From NCBI GenBank assembly GCA_938002665.1, contig CALLAE010000048.1, positions 1 through 53,287 of the forward strand: 53,287 nucleotides of DNA, given 5' to 3'. The notes beneath the pieces are model-generated. The model worked only from the letters and a program-made list of their open reading frames with translations. It made no database searches and was not told the origin of the DNA. The position numbers were made by a program, and so were the translations under genes. Below are positions 16,807 to 24,929 of the stretch, piece after piece (the stretch's first letter is position 1; every line of letters begins with the position of its first letter). Source of the stretch: an uncultured Saprospiraceae bacterium. Lineage in GTDB: Bacteria; Bacteroidota; Bacteroidia; Chitinophagales; Saprospiraceae.

Positions 16807-18221
16807 AGGAGCTCTTCGATTTTTTCTAGGAGCCAGGATTTGTTAAAGACCTGATCATCTTCTGAGATGATCGCTTTCAGTTCTCTGGAGACTTCTTTAT
16901 TGTACTTATTATTTACCAGTTTTTTGAGATACTTAGCAAATGAGATTTGCTTAGCTTTTCTTTTAACGTCTATGGATTTTTCCCTTCTTAGAAAAGCGAT
17001 AAAACTTTCAATTGCAGACTCCAGGGCATCACTCTCACCTAGTTCGTAATATGAAGCTAACAAGTAGTAACGAGAATTTACATTATACCAGATATCATCA
17101 TAGTTGACTTTATTGAGATAAGTTAGAACCTTATCAAATTCCTTTTTATGAAAAGCGACTCTACATAGGCAAAAATTAACTGCATTTTCTCTATGCTCAT
17201 TTTTGAGAAGTTCTGCTTTTTTGTCAATAAAATCATGGACCTTATCAAATTCACCTACCCTCAGACCGCCCACAACATAATTTCTGAAGGTTGTAGGTGA
17301 CAGATACCCATTAACCAATATCAACTCACTTTCTATTCCCCATTCATAGAGGACAAGCATTTCTTTGACTGCATCAAGGTCACCTTTGTTGACATCCCTA
17401 ATTACAAAACTTAGTAATACATCAATTATTTCCCTTCGTTCTTCCTCTGGGAAATTATCCATAACACTTTTTGACAACTTTTTCAGTTCTACATAATCTG
17501 ATGAGTTCCCATCTCCAGACATCAGTTTGTACATTAAGTAATAAACCTTTACAGCAGGAACAGAATCTAAATTATACAATCCTATAAGATCTAGAGTGAT
17601 GCCTAAGTCTAGTTCGATATCTGTATTGTAGAGTTTTCGCCAAGTCAGTATATCAGTAGCATGTCTCAATTTTTCAATAACATAAAAAGTATCAAGGTTT
17701 TGAGACAAATCCTTATAAGTCAAGTTCTTAAGGTTGTTTTTTATGTCTGACTTCTTCTCATAATTAGTACTTAAATTTTGGAGTATCTTCTTATTAAAAT
17801 ATACTCGTAAATAAAATTCTGCTGACCTATCAATTTCTCTGTCGATTATCCTGTTTGATTTTTTTGTTTGCTTCTCAAAAAGCTGTTCAAATTTGTTCTC
17901 ATTTATAGACTGAAGAAGTAAATTAGCCTGAAGCAGTTTTTCATTTTCTAACCTCTCATTGATTAGAAACCTTTCAAAGCGCTCAAGTAGATCATTACAT
18001 AATTTCCTGAATTTTAAGTCATCAAAAGTCTGGCTATCGCTAACTATTTCCCAAATAGCCTCTTTCATTCCAACTTCCTTCTCCGATTTGATTGATTCTA
18101 TAAGATATTCAGCTAAATCAATAATCCTTTGATTTATGTTAAAGTATGGGCTATTTACAAATTTCAAGAACCGATTAAGCTTTTTTCGCTCTTGCTTTAG
18201 AAGTACTTGATATATTCTCAT
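16803..18221 (-). CDS. Large helical protein of unknown function (LKQERKKLNRFLKFVNSPYF type)
   Basis: A 472-residue, almost wholly helical, lysine- and glutamate-rich cytoplasmic protein without signal peptide or membrane segment. Its first 50 residues hold a motif of the form K-x-E-x-x-x-x-x-F-L-x-F-v-N-S-P-Y-F-N. The C-terminal half has a TPR-like spacing (AFHKKEFDKVLTYLNKV, YYLLASYYELGE). The protein at 36718-38214 has the same architecture: a short N-terminal E-x-x-x-F box, a middle helical block ending in a positively charged segment, then TPR-like helices. The two may be distant members of one Bacteroidota superfamily. Function unknown. Confidence 0.75.
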   Translation of the reverse strand: MRIYQVLLKQERKKLNRFLKFVNSPYFNINQRIIDLAEYLIESIKSEKEVGMKEAIWEIVSDSQTFDDLKFRKLCNDLLERFERFLINERLENEKLLQANLLLQSINENKFEQLFEKQTKKSNRIIDREIDRSAEFYLRVYFNKKILQNLSTNYEKKSDIKNNLKNLTYKDLSQNLDTFYVIEKLRHATDILTWRKLYNTDIELDLGITLDLIGLYNLDSVPAVKVYYLMYKLMSGDGNSSDYVELKKLSKSVMDNFPEEERREIIDVLLSFVIRDVNKGDLDAVKEMLVLYEWGIESELILVNGYLSPTTFRNYVVGGLRVGEFDKVHDFIDKKAELLKNEHRENAVNFCLCRVAFHKKEFDKVLTYLNKVNYDDIWYNVNSRYYLLASYYELGESDALESAIESFIAFLRREKSIDVKRKAKQISFAKYLKKLVNNKYNKEVSRELKAIISEDDQVFNKSWLLEKIEELL

Positions 18222-18476
18222 AAAGAAAAATATTATACATATTAAATATTATTTATATATGTAAATGACTTTTTATTAGTTGCTTACATTATAAATTAAA
18301 ATTTAATACAAAACTAAGTTGACAGCAAATTCTTGGTTTCATACGTTAAGGTCTAAGGGTCTGAAAATCAATAATATAACTATACAATTTTAGTTCATCA
18401 TCTTTTAATTAAAAGATGCTTAACTTCTCCAATAAATGAATATATTTGAGTTAACCAAAACTTTCAAGGCAGATTT
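18222..18476. other. AT-rich divergent intergenic region
   Basis: A 255-base region between two divergent genes, very AT-rich, with no open frame of note. It should contain promoters for both. The one clear structure is the 20-bp palindrome at 18399-18418. I could not place a TAnnTTTG element with confidence. Confidence 0.5.
18399..18418. promoter_or_regulatory. Perfect 20-bp palindrome upstream of the dockerin-type T9SS gene
   Basis: CATCTTTTAA followed at once by its exact reverse complement TTAAAAGATG. It ends 58 bases before the ATG at 18477. This is the right place for a dimeric regulator site; as RNA it could also form an 8-bp hairpin with an AATT loop. There is no T-tract after it, so it is not a terminator. 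Confidence 0.5.
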
Positions 18477-20921
18477 ATGAGATTCTTTCTAGCCTTAATT
18501 CTTTCATTTACAATTACCTGCTTGGGTGCTCAACTCAACGACAGGAATCTATACGTAGATGTACAAGAACAAGTTTTAGAAGAAATAGAAATCAAATCTC
18601 TTTTACTCCCTAAAATCCAAATTCACAATTATGACTTAACCGATTCCATTGGTTTCGATCCTAGTCAAATTGGCTCACAACTATACAAGCTTAATTATCA
18701 ATCCATCGCTGGGCTATCTGGTGACTTCAAAACTGTTATAGAATATACTGAGCCCTCACTGATTCCAGGTATTCCTCAGACTAACTACACTGTTATTCAC
18801 TTCAGAGTTAAAAGTTCTACTATAGTATCAGGTGATGATTATGCCTTGTCCTCTGGCATATCTACAATTGATCCACTTATTAACGATAGCTCTTCTGATG
18901 GGCCATTAAGTTTGGTCAAGTTAGGTCATGTATCAGGCGGAACCGCTAGCATTACCACGGACAACAAAATTGAATTTTCACTAACTGAGGATTCAGGAAC
19001 TGTATTATACTTTTCTGAAGATTCCTTAGGAAATAAATCTAGCGCATATCTAAGGGTGCAACAAGAAAATGATGCTCTTAGTTACTCCAAAACGCTATAT
19101 ACCTCTGAAAATAAATCAATAGACATAATCCTCCCATCAACATCCTATAATCCTACTATAAATCCTACTAATGGAACTCTTTCTTCTAGCGGTCACGTAT
19201 GGACTTATCTAGGTGATGTTGGCTACAATGGCTCTGAAAACATTGTTTTCGAAAGTGCAGCAGGTGGCATTATAGAATATAATCTCTCTGTCCTGAATGC
19301 TACTAATAACAATAGCTTTCTTGTCAATGATGAGTTATATCTAGAAAGCGATGGCGTGATAACTTTCGATGTTTTAGAAAATGATTATAGGTCTGATTTT
19401 CCGATAATTTATCACTCTCCAGAACTGACTGAAGTTGCTAATGGAGTCTTTGAATACACCGTAACTGATGGTTTTGTAGGTGACCTAGAATTTGAATATA
19501 AAGTCTTCACTGGTCTCCAGGTTTTCACTGGAGAAATATTAATTCATGTTGCTGACTTTGCACCTACTACTGTCGAGAGTTATGTTTTTAACACCATTCG
19601 AGACAAATCCTTAAGAATCACTCACAATACACCTATCGGATCTTATTACTTTGAAACTATAGTTCAGCCTACTCATGGTACAGTTCAGGTCTTTGATGAA
19701 TTTGATAATGAGTTGATAGATTGTGATAGTCTTTCTGGTGCTAATACAATTATCTATACGCCTGATTCTGGATATACTGGTGCAGATGAATTTGACATAA
19801 AGTATTGTACCAATACGTTGAATTGCGAAGTTGTTAAAGTTGACCTGAATGTTCTAAGCTCTAGTTATACTGACTGTATTTGCCTAGAATACTGTGTATA
19901 TGAAGGAGATCATAATGATGATGGAAGAGTGGACTTTTTAGATATTCTCGACCTCGGACTAAATGTTGGAGAGTCTGGACAAGAAAGAGTAGGGGATTTT
20001 GAACAGATATGGACAGGGCAGTTCAGCACCGATTGGGGCTATAGACAAATGGGAACTGATACTGACCTCAAATGTGGTGACTCTGATGGTGATGGCTACA
20101 TAGATGAAGATGACCTAAATGCTATAGACATCAATTACGGTAAACTGAGCAAGTTCCAATCCTATCCTACAACAGCAACCACTGATATTCCCGTTTATTT
20201 TATTCCTCAACAAACTGAAGTAGACTCTGGAGAATTACTCATTATAGATATAGCTATAGGAGATACCACCTACCCAGCCATAGACATGAATGGCCTAGCG
20301 TTTTCATTCAATATAGCGGCGGAGCTAATGGATTCTTCCAGCGTGAATTTCTATCTATATGATGAAAATTGGTTAGCATATAATAATCCGATTGTAGATT
20401 ATAACATTGTTCCTTATGACGGCAGAGTAGATGTTGCTGTTACCAGACTAGGAGAACAAGCTGCTAGTGGGCATGGCATCATAGGAGCGCTTGAATTTAT
20501 TGTTGAAGATGAAGTAGAAGGACTGAAAAGAGCTAAGAGTGCTGTAGAACAAATAGTGATAGAAATGAATAATATCATCTCTGTAAATGGAGATGGTGCC
20601 TATGTCTCGCATCCTAATTATTCCCAGAAAGTGACTGTTGGTGCTGAATCCAATGATGAAATTGCCACAGATTATTTTGCTGAAAGTATTTCTGTAAATC
20701 CTAATCCTACATCAGGCATGGTTTTCATAAGCTCTTCAGAAACTAGCATAGATAAAATTGTAGTCACAGATGTTATAGGTAGAACGGTAGCTAGACCAAA
20801 TATCACAAGACAAAAGGATCAGTACATTGACCTACAGGGTCTACAGGAAGGTGTCTACTTCTTGAGCATCCATAGTGGAGATCAAGTAGCAACCAAGAAA
20901 GTACATAAGGTAAACTTGTAA
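18477..20921 (+). CDS. T9SS-secreted multidomain protein with Ig/cadherin-like repeats and dockerin-like calcium loops
   Basis: An 814-residue secreted protein. The signal peptide MRFFLALILSFTITCLGAQ is followed by several beta-sandwich domains of the bacterial Ig/cadherin type (about 30-460), some carrying the FDVLENDY and YTPDSGYTGADEFDIKY motifs. Two EF-hand-type calcium loops come next: D478-H-N-D-D-G-R-V-D-F-L-D and D535-S-D-G-D-G-Y-I-D-E-D-D, about 57 residues apart. This dockerin-like arrangement lies before a cohesin-like beta domain (about 580-710). The T9SS sorting domain (NPNPTSGMVF, LQEGVYFLSI) is last. It is probably a surface adhesin or scaffold; no catalytic domain is visible. 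It converges on the LytTR gene 27 bases away. Confidence 0.85.
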   Translation: MRFFLALILSFTITCLGAQLNDRNLYVDVQEQVLEEIEIKSLLLPKIQIHNYDLTDSIGFDPSQIGSQLYKLNYQSIAGLSGDFKTVIEYTEPSLIPGIPQTNYTVIHFRVKSSTIVSGDDYALSSGISTIDPLINDSSSDGPLSLVKLGHVSGGTASITTDNKIEFSLTEDSGTVLYFSEDSLGNKSSAYLRVQQENDALSYSKTLYTSENKSIDIILPSTSYNPTINPTNGTLSSSGHVWTYLGDVGYNGSENIVFESAAGGIIEYNLSVLNATNNNSFLVNDELYLESDGVITFDVLENDYRSDFPIIYHSPELTEVANGVFEYTVTDGFVGDLEFEYKVFTGLQVFTGEILIHVADFAPTTVESYVFNTIRDKSLRITHNTPIGSYYFETIVQPTHGTVQVFDEFDNELIDCDSLSGANTIIYTPDSGYTGADEFDIKYCTNTLNCEVVKVDLNVLSSSYTDCICLEYCVYEGDHNDDGRVDFLDILDLGLNVGESGQERVGDFEQIWTGQFSTDWGYRQMGTDTDLKCGDSDGDGYIDEDDLNAIDINYGKLSKFQSYPTTATTDIPVYFIPQQTEVDSGELLIIDIAIGDTTYPAIDMNGLAFSFNIAAELMDSSSVNFYLYDENWLAYNNPIVDYNIVPYDGRVDVAVTRLGEQAASGHGIIGALEFIVEDEVEGLKRAKSAVEQIVIEMNNIISVNGDGAYVSHPNYSQKVTVGAESNDEIATDYFAESISVNPNPTSGMVFISSSETSIDKIVVTDVIGRTVARPNITRQKDQYIDLQGLQEGVYFLSIHSGDQVATKKVHKVNL

Positions 20922-20948
20922 TCGCAAGTATCAAATACCAATCAATTT

Positions 20949-21650
20949 TTACAACTTATTACTCTCCACAATTTTCAATAACTCTTCTTTATAGTTTTTA
21001 CCTATCGGAATAAACTTTGGTTGACCGTTTTCTACTATTTCTATCGTATTTCCTACCACCGCTTTTATCTGATGTATATTAACGATATAAGACCTATGTA
21101 CTCTCATGAATATATCGGAAGGTAGCTTCTTTTCAAGGCTCTTCATCGTTTGCAAAGCAATGACTCTACCTTGTTCTTTCTTAATAATAACATAATCTTT
21201 AAGTCCCTCTATATAGAGTATCTCCGAAAAGTGCACTTTGACAAGCTTCTTGTCTGCTTTTACAAAAAAGAAATCATCAAAATTAGTAGCAACGTTATCT
21301 AGCCCTTCTTTTACTTTATTCACAGCTTGTAAAAATCTATCAAAGGCTATAGGCTTCAATAAATAATCAACAGCATTGAGATCAAAGCCTTCGACAGCAT
21401 ACTCAGCAAAGGCGGTTGTAAACACAACCTTGGGTGGATTAGTCAGACTTTTGACTAGTTGTATACCAGTCATCTCTGGCATCTGTATGTCTAGAAAAAC
21501 CAAGTCTACTTCCCCTTGCTGTATGAGCTGATTAGCTTCTATTGCATTATCACATTTCCCTACAATTTCCATATCCGGAATCTTAGCAACATACGACTCT
21601 ATTATATCATGAGCTAGAGGTTCGTCATCTACAATTAGTGTTCTGATCAT
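20949..21650 (-). CDS. LytTR-family response regulator
   Basis: A 233-residue regulator. The receiver domain (1-120) has the acidic pocket D8-D9, the phospho-acceptor Asp54 in LVFLDIQMPE, the switch Thr in VVFTTAF and Lys in YLLKPI. The DNA-binding LytTR domain (about 132-230) includes VRVHRSYIVNIHQIKAV and ends in the FIPIGKNYKEELL segment. It acts with the histidine kinase whose stop codon lies 11 bases upstream, in the LytS/LytR style. Targets are not evident. The gene converges on the T9SS gene at 18477. Confidence 0.93.
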   Translation of the reverse strand: MIRTLIVDDEPLAHDIIESYVAKIPDMEIVGKCDNAIEANQLIQQGEVDLVFLDIQMPEMTGIQLVKSLTNPPKVVFTTAFAEYAVEGFDLNAVDYLLKPIAFDRFLQAVNKVKEGLDNVATNFDDFFFVKADKKLVKVHFSEILYIEGLKDYVIIKKEQGRVIALQTMKSLEKKLPSDIFMRVHRSYIVNIHQIKAVVGNTIEIVENGQPKFIPIGKNYKEELLKIVESNKL

Positions 21651-21661
21651 TCGTTTCTTTT

Positions 21662-22705
21662 TTATGGTAGTTGAATATTAAGCTTCACTTTAAAAGAATT
21701 GGAAGCATCTTGTATATCTAAATTGTGTTTGTTAGGATAGAGTAACTTGAGTCTTCTTTTAACGTTCTCCAATCCTATGCCTCCTGATTTGTCATTTTTA
21801 GGCAATGGCTTTTCTGGTTTAGAATTTTCTATGTTTAGTACTACAGTTTTTTCATGTAATTGCATCTGAATATTTACATATCCAGACTTAATCTGACTAT
21901 CCAGTCCATGCTTAAAACTATTCTCTAAAAACGGAATAAACATGAGTGGCGCTATCTTTTGATTTTGGGCTGTGCCTTCTAGACTGAAATTAATCTTGAA
22001 TCTGTCTCCCTGTCTTAATCTTTCCAGTTCTATGTAGTTCATAACATAATTGACTTCTTTCTCCAATGACACTTCTTTCTCATTACTCTCATACAGCATA
22101 TATCGCATCATCTCAGATAGTCTCAGCACAATTTCTGGCGCTAAGTCTGATTTCTTAAGTGTTAGCGCATACAGGTTATTCAGCGTATTGAAGAAAAAAT
22201 GTGGATTTATCTGAGATTTCAAAAATTTAAGCTCAGACTGTAGGTTTTGGCTTTCTAAGTCTCTCTTCTCATTCTGTAAGCCTAACCAATCTGAGGTCAC
22301 TTTATAACCAGTAGATGTAAGTCCTACTAAAAGACATCTGAGAAAGATGTTTGTCCTATTGTCCATTATCTGTGAGACAAAAGCATAATTGTCTTGATAC
22401 AATAAAATAATAGACAAGGTCTGGATAGGAGTGACTAGGAGTACTAGGACTAGCAAGGTGAAAAAGTAATATAAGAGATTATGCTTCTGAAGAAAGGAAG
22501 GAATTAAGTAGAGGATATTCACATAGACTATGAGTATATAGAAGGAAATATCCACTAGCTTATCTACAAGGATAAACCAGACTGGATAGGAACTATTATC
22601 TATCAATACCATGAAGAAATAGAACATCACCCAAAAGCTAAAGTGAAAAAACCCTTTAGTTTTAAGGACATCCTCCTGTATGTTCTTGAAATCTACCCAA
22701 TTCAC
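21662..22705 (-). CDS. LytS-type membrane histidine kinase
   Basis: A 347-residue sensor kinase with four hydrophobic segments in the first 130 residues (about 20-38, 47-70, 78-103, 118-133) and no large extracellular domain. The kinase core is of the His_kinase (PF06580) type, with the phospho-acceptor His169 in SQINPHFFFNTLNNL and the ATPase G box GGIGLENVKRRL near the end. The start codon is GTG; no in-frame ATG precedes the first membrane helix. It forms an operon with the LytTR regulator 11 bases downstream. It is divergent from folE. Confidence 0.92.
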   Translation of the reverse strand: MNWVDFKNIQEDVLKTKGFFHFSFWVMFYFFMVLIDNSSYPVWFILVDKLVDISFYILIVYVNILYLIPSFLQKHNLLYYFFTLLVLVLLVTPIQTLSIILLYQDNYAFVSQIMDNRTNIFLRCLLVGLTSTGYKVTSDWLGLQNEKRDLESQNLQSELKFLKSQINPHFFFNTLNNLYALTLKKSDLAPEIVLRLSEMMRYMLYESNEKEVSLEKEVNYVMNYIELERLRQGDRFKINFSLEGTAQNQKIAPLMFIPFLENSFKHGLDSQIKSGYVNIQMQLHEKTVVLNIENSKPEKPLPKNDKSGGIGLENVKRRLKLLYPNKHNLDIQDASNSFKVKLNIQLP

Positions 22706-22870
22706 TCTATTAAAGTAGATGGATTCATTATCAATAACAAATAGAATAGACTAATAGCCTCAAAACTCAGACAGTTTAGAACAAAAACTATCGAATTTAA
22801 TATCCTATAAGCCTTAAACTTATTCTGTAATATGTGGTTTATTTGTGTTACTTAATTAACAGTGCGCTGA

Positions 22871-23464
22871 ATGAGTTATAAAAAAAAAGAAAGCTATTCT
22901 CCAAAGGATACCGAGAGTTTAAAGAAAAAATATAATGATATTCTTAAAACTTTAGGAGAGGACGTGAAACGTGAAGGTTTATTAAAGACTCCAGAAAGAG
23001 CTTCTAAGGCCATGCAGTTTCTCACTCAAGGCTATGACCAAGATCCTATAAAGATTCTGAAAGGAGCAATCTTCAAAGAAGGCTACAATAATATGGTACT
23101 TGTCAAGGATATAGAGCTCTATTCATTGTGTGAACATCATATGCTTCCCTTCTTTGGGAAAGTCCATGTAGCATATATACCTAACGGACATGTGGTAGGT
23201 CTGAGTAAGATACCTAGAGTCGTAGATGTTTTTGCAAGAAGGCTGCAAGTACAGGAAAGACTTACCCATCAGATTCTAGACTCTATAGACGCAGCCCTGA
23301 AGCCTCTAGGTGTAGCAGTAGTAATAGAAGCTGCTCATATGTGCATGATGATGAGAGGTGTACAAAAGCAAAATTCCACTACAACCACTTCTGCTTTTAC
23401 AGGAGTCTTTGAAAAAGCAGAAACTAGAAATGAATTTCTCAGACTCATAAGCAACAAAAATTAG
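22871..23464 (+). CDS. folE: GTP cyclohydrolase I
   Basis: A 197-residue enzyme converting GTP to 7,8-dihydroneopterin triphosphate, the first step to folate and to queuosine precursors. Zinc ligands Cys87, His90 ([18 protein letters not shown]) and Cys158 ([10 protein letters not shown]) are all present, and the [16 protein letters not shown] segment is typical. Length fits the bacterial form with a short N-terminal extension. It lies 34 bases before fabD and may head the four-gene run to 26831. No zinc-independent features are seen. Confidence 0.96.
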   Translation: MSYKKKESYSPKDTESLKKKYNDILKTLGEDVKREGLLKTPERASKAMQFLTQGYDQDPIKILKGAIFKEGYNNMVLVKDIELYSLCEHHMLPFFGKVHVAYIPNGHVVGLSKIPRVVDVFARRLQVQERLTHQILDSIDAALKPLGVAVVIEAAHMCMMMRGVQKQNSTTTTSAFTGVFEKAETRNEFLRLISNKN

Positions 23465-23498
23465 ACATACCCAATAGCTTAAAAGAAAAACCAAACTA

Positions 23499-24371
23499 AT
23501 GGCGATACTACTATTCCCTGGTCAAGGGTCACAATATGCTGGAATGGGTAAAGATCTATATGAGTCTGAGCCTGATTCTAAAACCTGGTTTGACAAGGCG
23601 GATGAAATACTGGGATTCAAACTTTCAGAAATCATGTTTGAAGGGAGTGATGAAGATCTCAAGCAGACTAGTGTAACCCAACCTGCAGTGCTAGTTAATT
23701 CACTAGTTAGATATAAACTCAATCAAGCTAACATAGAGGCTAGTGGAGTTGCAGGTCATTCATTAGGTGAGATTACTGCCTTGATCGCTAATGAGACCTT
23801 GAGCTACGAAGATGGGCTTAAGCTTGTATCTATCAGAGCTAATGCTATGCAAAGAGCTTGCGATGCAACTGAAGGTACTATGGCTGCTATATTAGGACTA
23901 GAAGACCAGATAGTAGAAGAAATATGCAATAATTGTACAGACATAGTAGTAGCAGCAAATTACAACTGTCCTGGACAAATAGTCATTTCTGGTTCGACGA
24001 AAGGCATCGCAGCAGCAGTAGAAGCTGCCAATGAAAAGGGGGCAAGAAGAGCTTTAGTGCTTCCAGTCAATGGTGCCTTCCATTCACCTCTTATGGAACC
24101 CGCAAAACTAGATCTAGAGAAAGCGATAAACACTACAACATTTAATGCTCCCAAAGTACCTGTCTATCAGAATGTAAGTGCACAAGCTGAATCAGATCCA
24201 GAAGTGATTAAGAAAAATCTTATTGCTCAACTTACTAGTTCTGTAAGATGGACACAGTCGATGCAAAATATGATAGCAGCAGGAGAAAAAGATTATATTG
24301 AGTTCGGTGCTAAAGTGCTGAGCGGTTTTATGAAGAGAGCAGATAGATCATTGAATTTGATGCAAAAATAA
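23499..24371 (+). CDS. fabD: Malonyl-CoA:acyl-carrier-protein transacylase
   Basis: A 290-residue acyltransferase that loads malonyl groups onto ACP for fatty acid synthesis. Visible are FPGQGSQYAGMG, the nucleophile Ser88 in GHSLGE, the catalytic His195 in NGAFHSP, and the C-terminal RWTQSM and EFGAKVLSG segments. Length is slightly under the usual 305-310. No fab gene is adjacent. Its TAA stop abuts the ATG of yqgE with no gap. Confidence 0.96.
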   Translation: MAILLFPGQGSQYAGMGKDLYESEPDSKTWFDKADEILGFKLSEIMFEGSDEDLKQTSVTQPAVLVNSLVRYKLNQANIEASGVAGHSLGEITALIANETLSYEDGLKLVSIRANAMQRACDATEGTMAAILGLEDQIVEEICNNCTDIVVAANYNCPGQIVISGSTKGIAAAVEAANEKGARRALVLPVNGAFHSPLMEPAKLDLEKAINTTTFNAPKVPVYQNVSAQAESDPEVIKKNLIAQLTSSVRWTQSMQNMIAAGEKDYIEFGAKVLSGFMKRADRSLNLMQK

Positions 24372-24929
24372 ATGGGCAATAAAGTAAAAGCAGGAGATAT
24401 ATTAATTGCCCAACCCTTTATGGAGGATGGTAACTTTAAGCGTTCCGTCATAGGTATCACAGAGCATAGATCAGATGGAAGCGTGGGATTTATACTCAAT
24501 AAACCTATTAATATTCAATTGCAAGAGTTGGTACAAGGTGTGGACTCAGATGAGAACTATAGTGTATACTTTGGTGGGCCTGTGGCCTCAGATACTATTC
24601 ACTATATTCATAATGTAGGAGAGCTACTGGAGGATAGCACTAAAATAAAGAACGGACTTTATTGGGGAGGCAACTTTGAAAAATTGATTTTCCTAATCCA
24701 ATCTGGACTCATCCGCAAAAACAATATACGTTTCTACATAGGGTACAGTGGCTGGTCACAAGGCCAACTGGAAAATGAACTCACATCTGGTAGCTGGATT
24801 ATCTCAGAGTGGTTCTCTAATTATACATTCCAGAGTAAAGCAAATAAATTATGGGAAGAGGCGCTGAAACATAAAGGAGATAAATATTCAGTCATAGCTC
24901 AAATACCGGGCAAAAGAAACTATAACTAA
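24372..24929 (+). CDS. yqgE: YqgE/AlgH family protein
   Basis: A 185-residue soluble protein of the YqgE (DUF179) family. Family features are GDILIAQPFMEDGNFKRSV near the N terminus, GSVGFILNKP, VYFGGPV and the FYIGYSGWSQGQLE segment. The molecular role of this family is not established. It starts immediately after the fabD stop (TAAATG) and ends immediately before the TTG start of the ABC-F gene (TAATTG), so translation of the three is likely coupled. Confidence 0.9.
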   Translation: MGNKVKAGDILIAQPFMEDGNFKRSVIGITEHRSDGSVGFILNKPINIQLQELVQGVDSDENYSVYFGGPVASDTIHYIHNVGELLEDSTKIKNGLYWGGNFEKLIFLIQSGLIRKNNIRFYIGYSGWSQGQLENELTSGSWIISEWFSNYTFQSKANKLWEEALKHKGDKYSVIAQIPGKRNYN

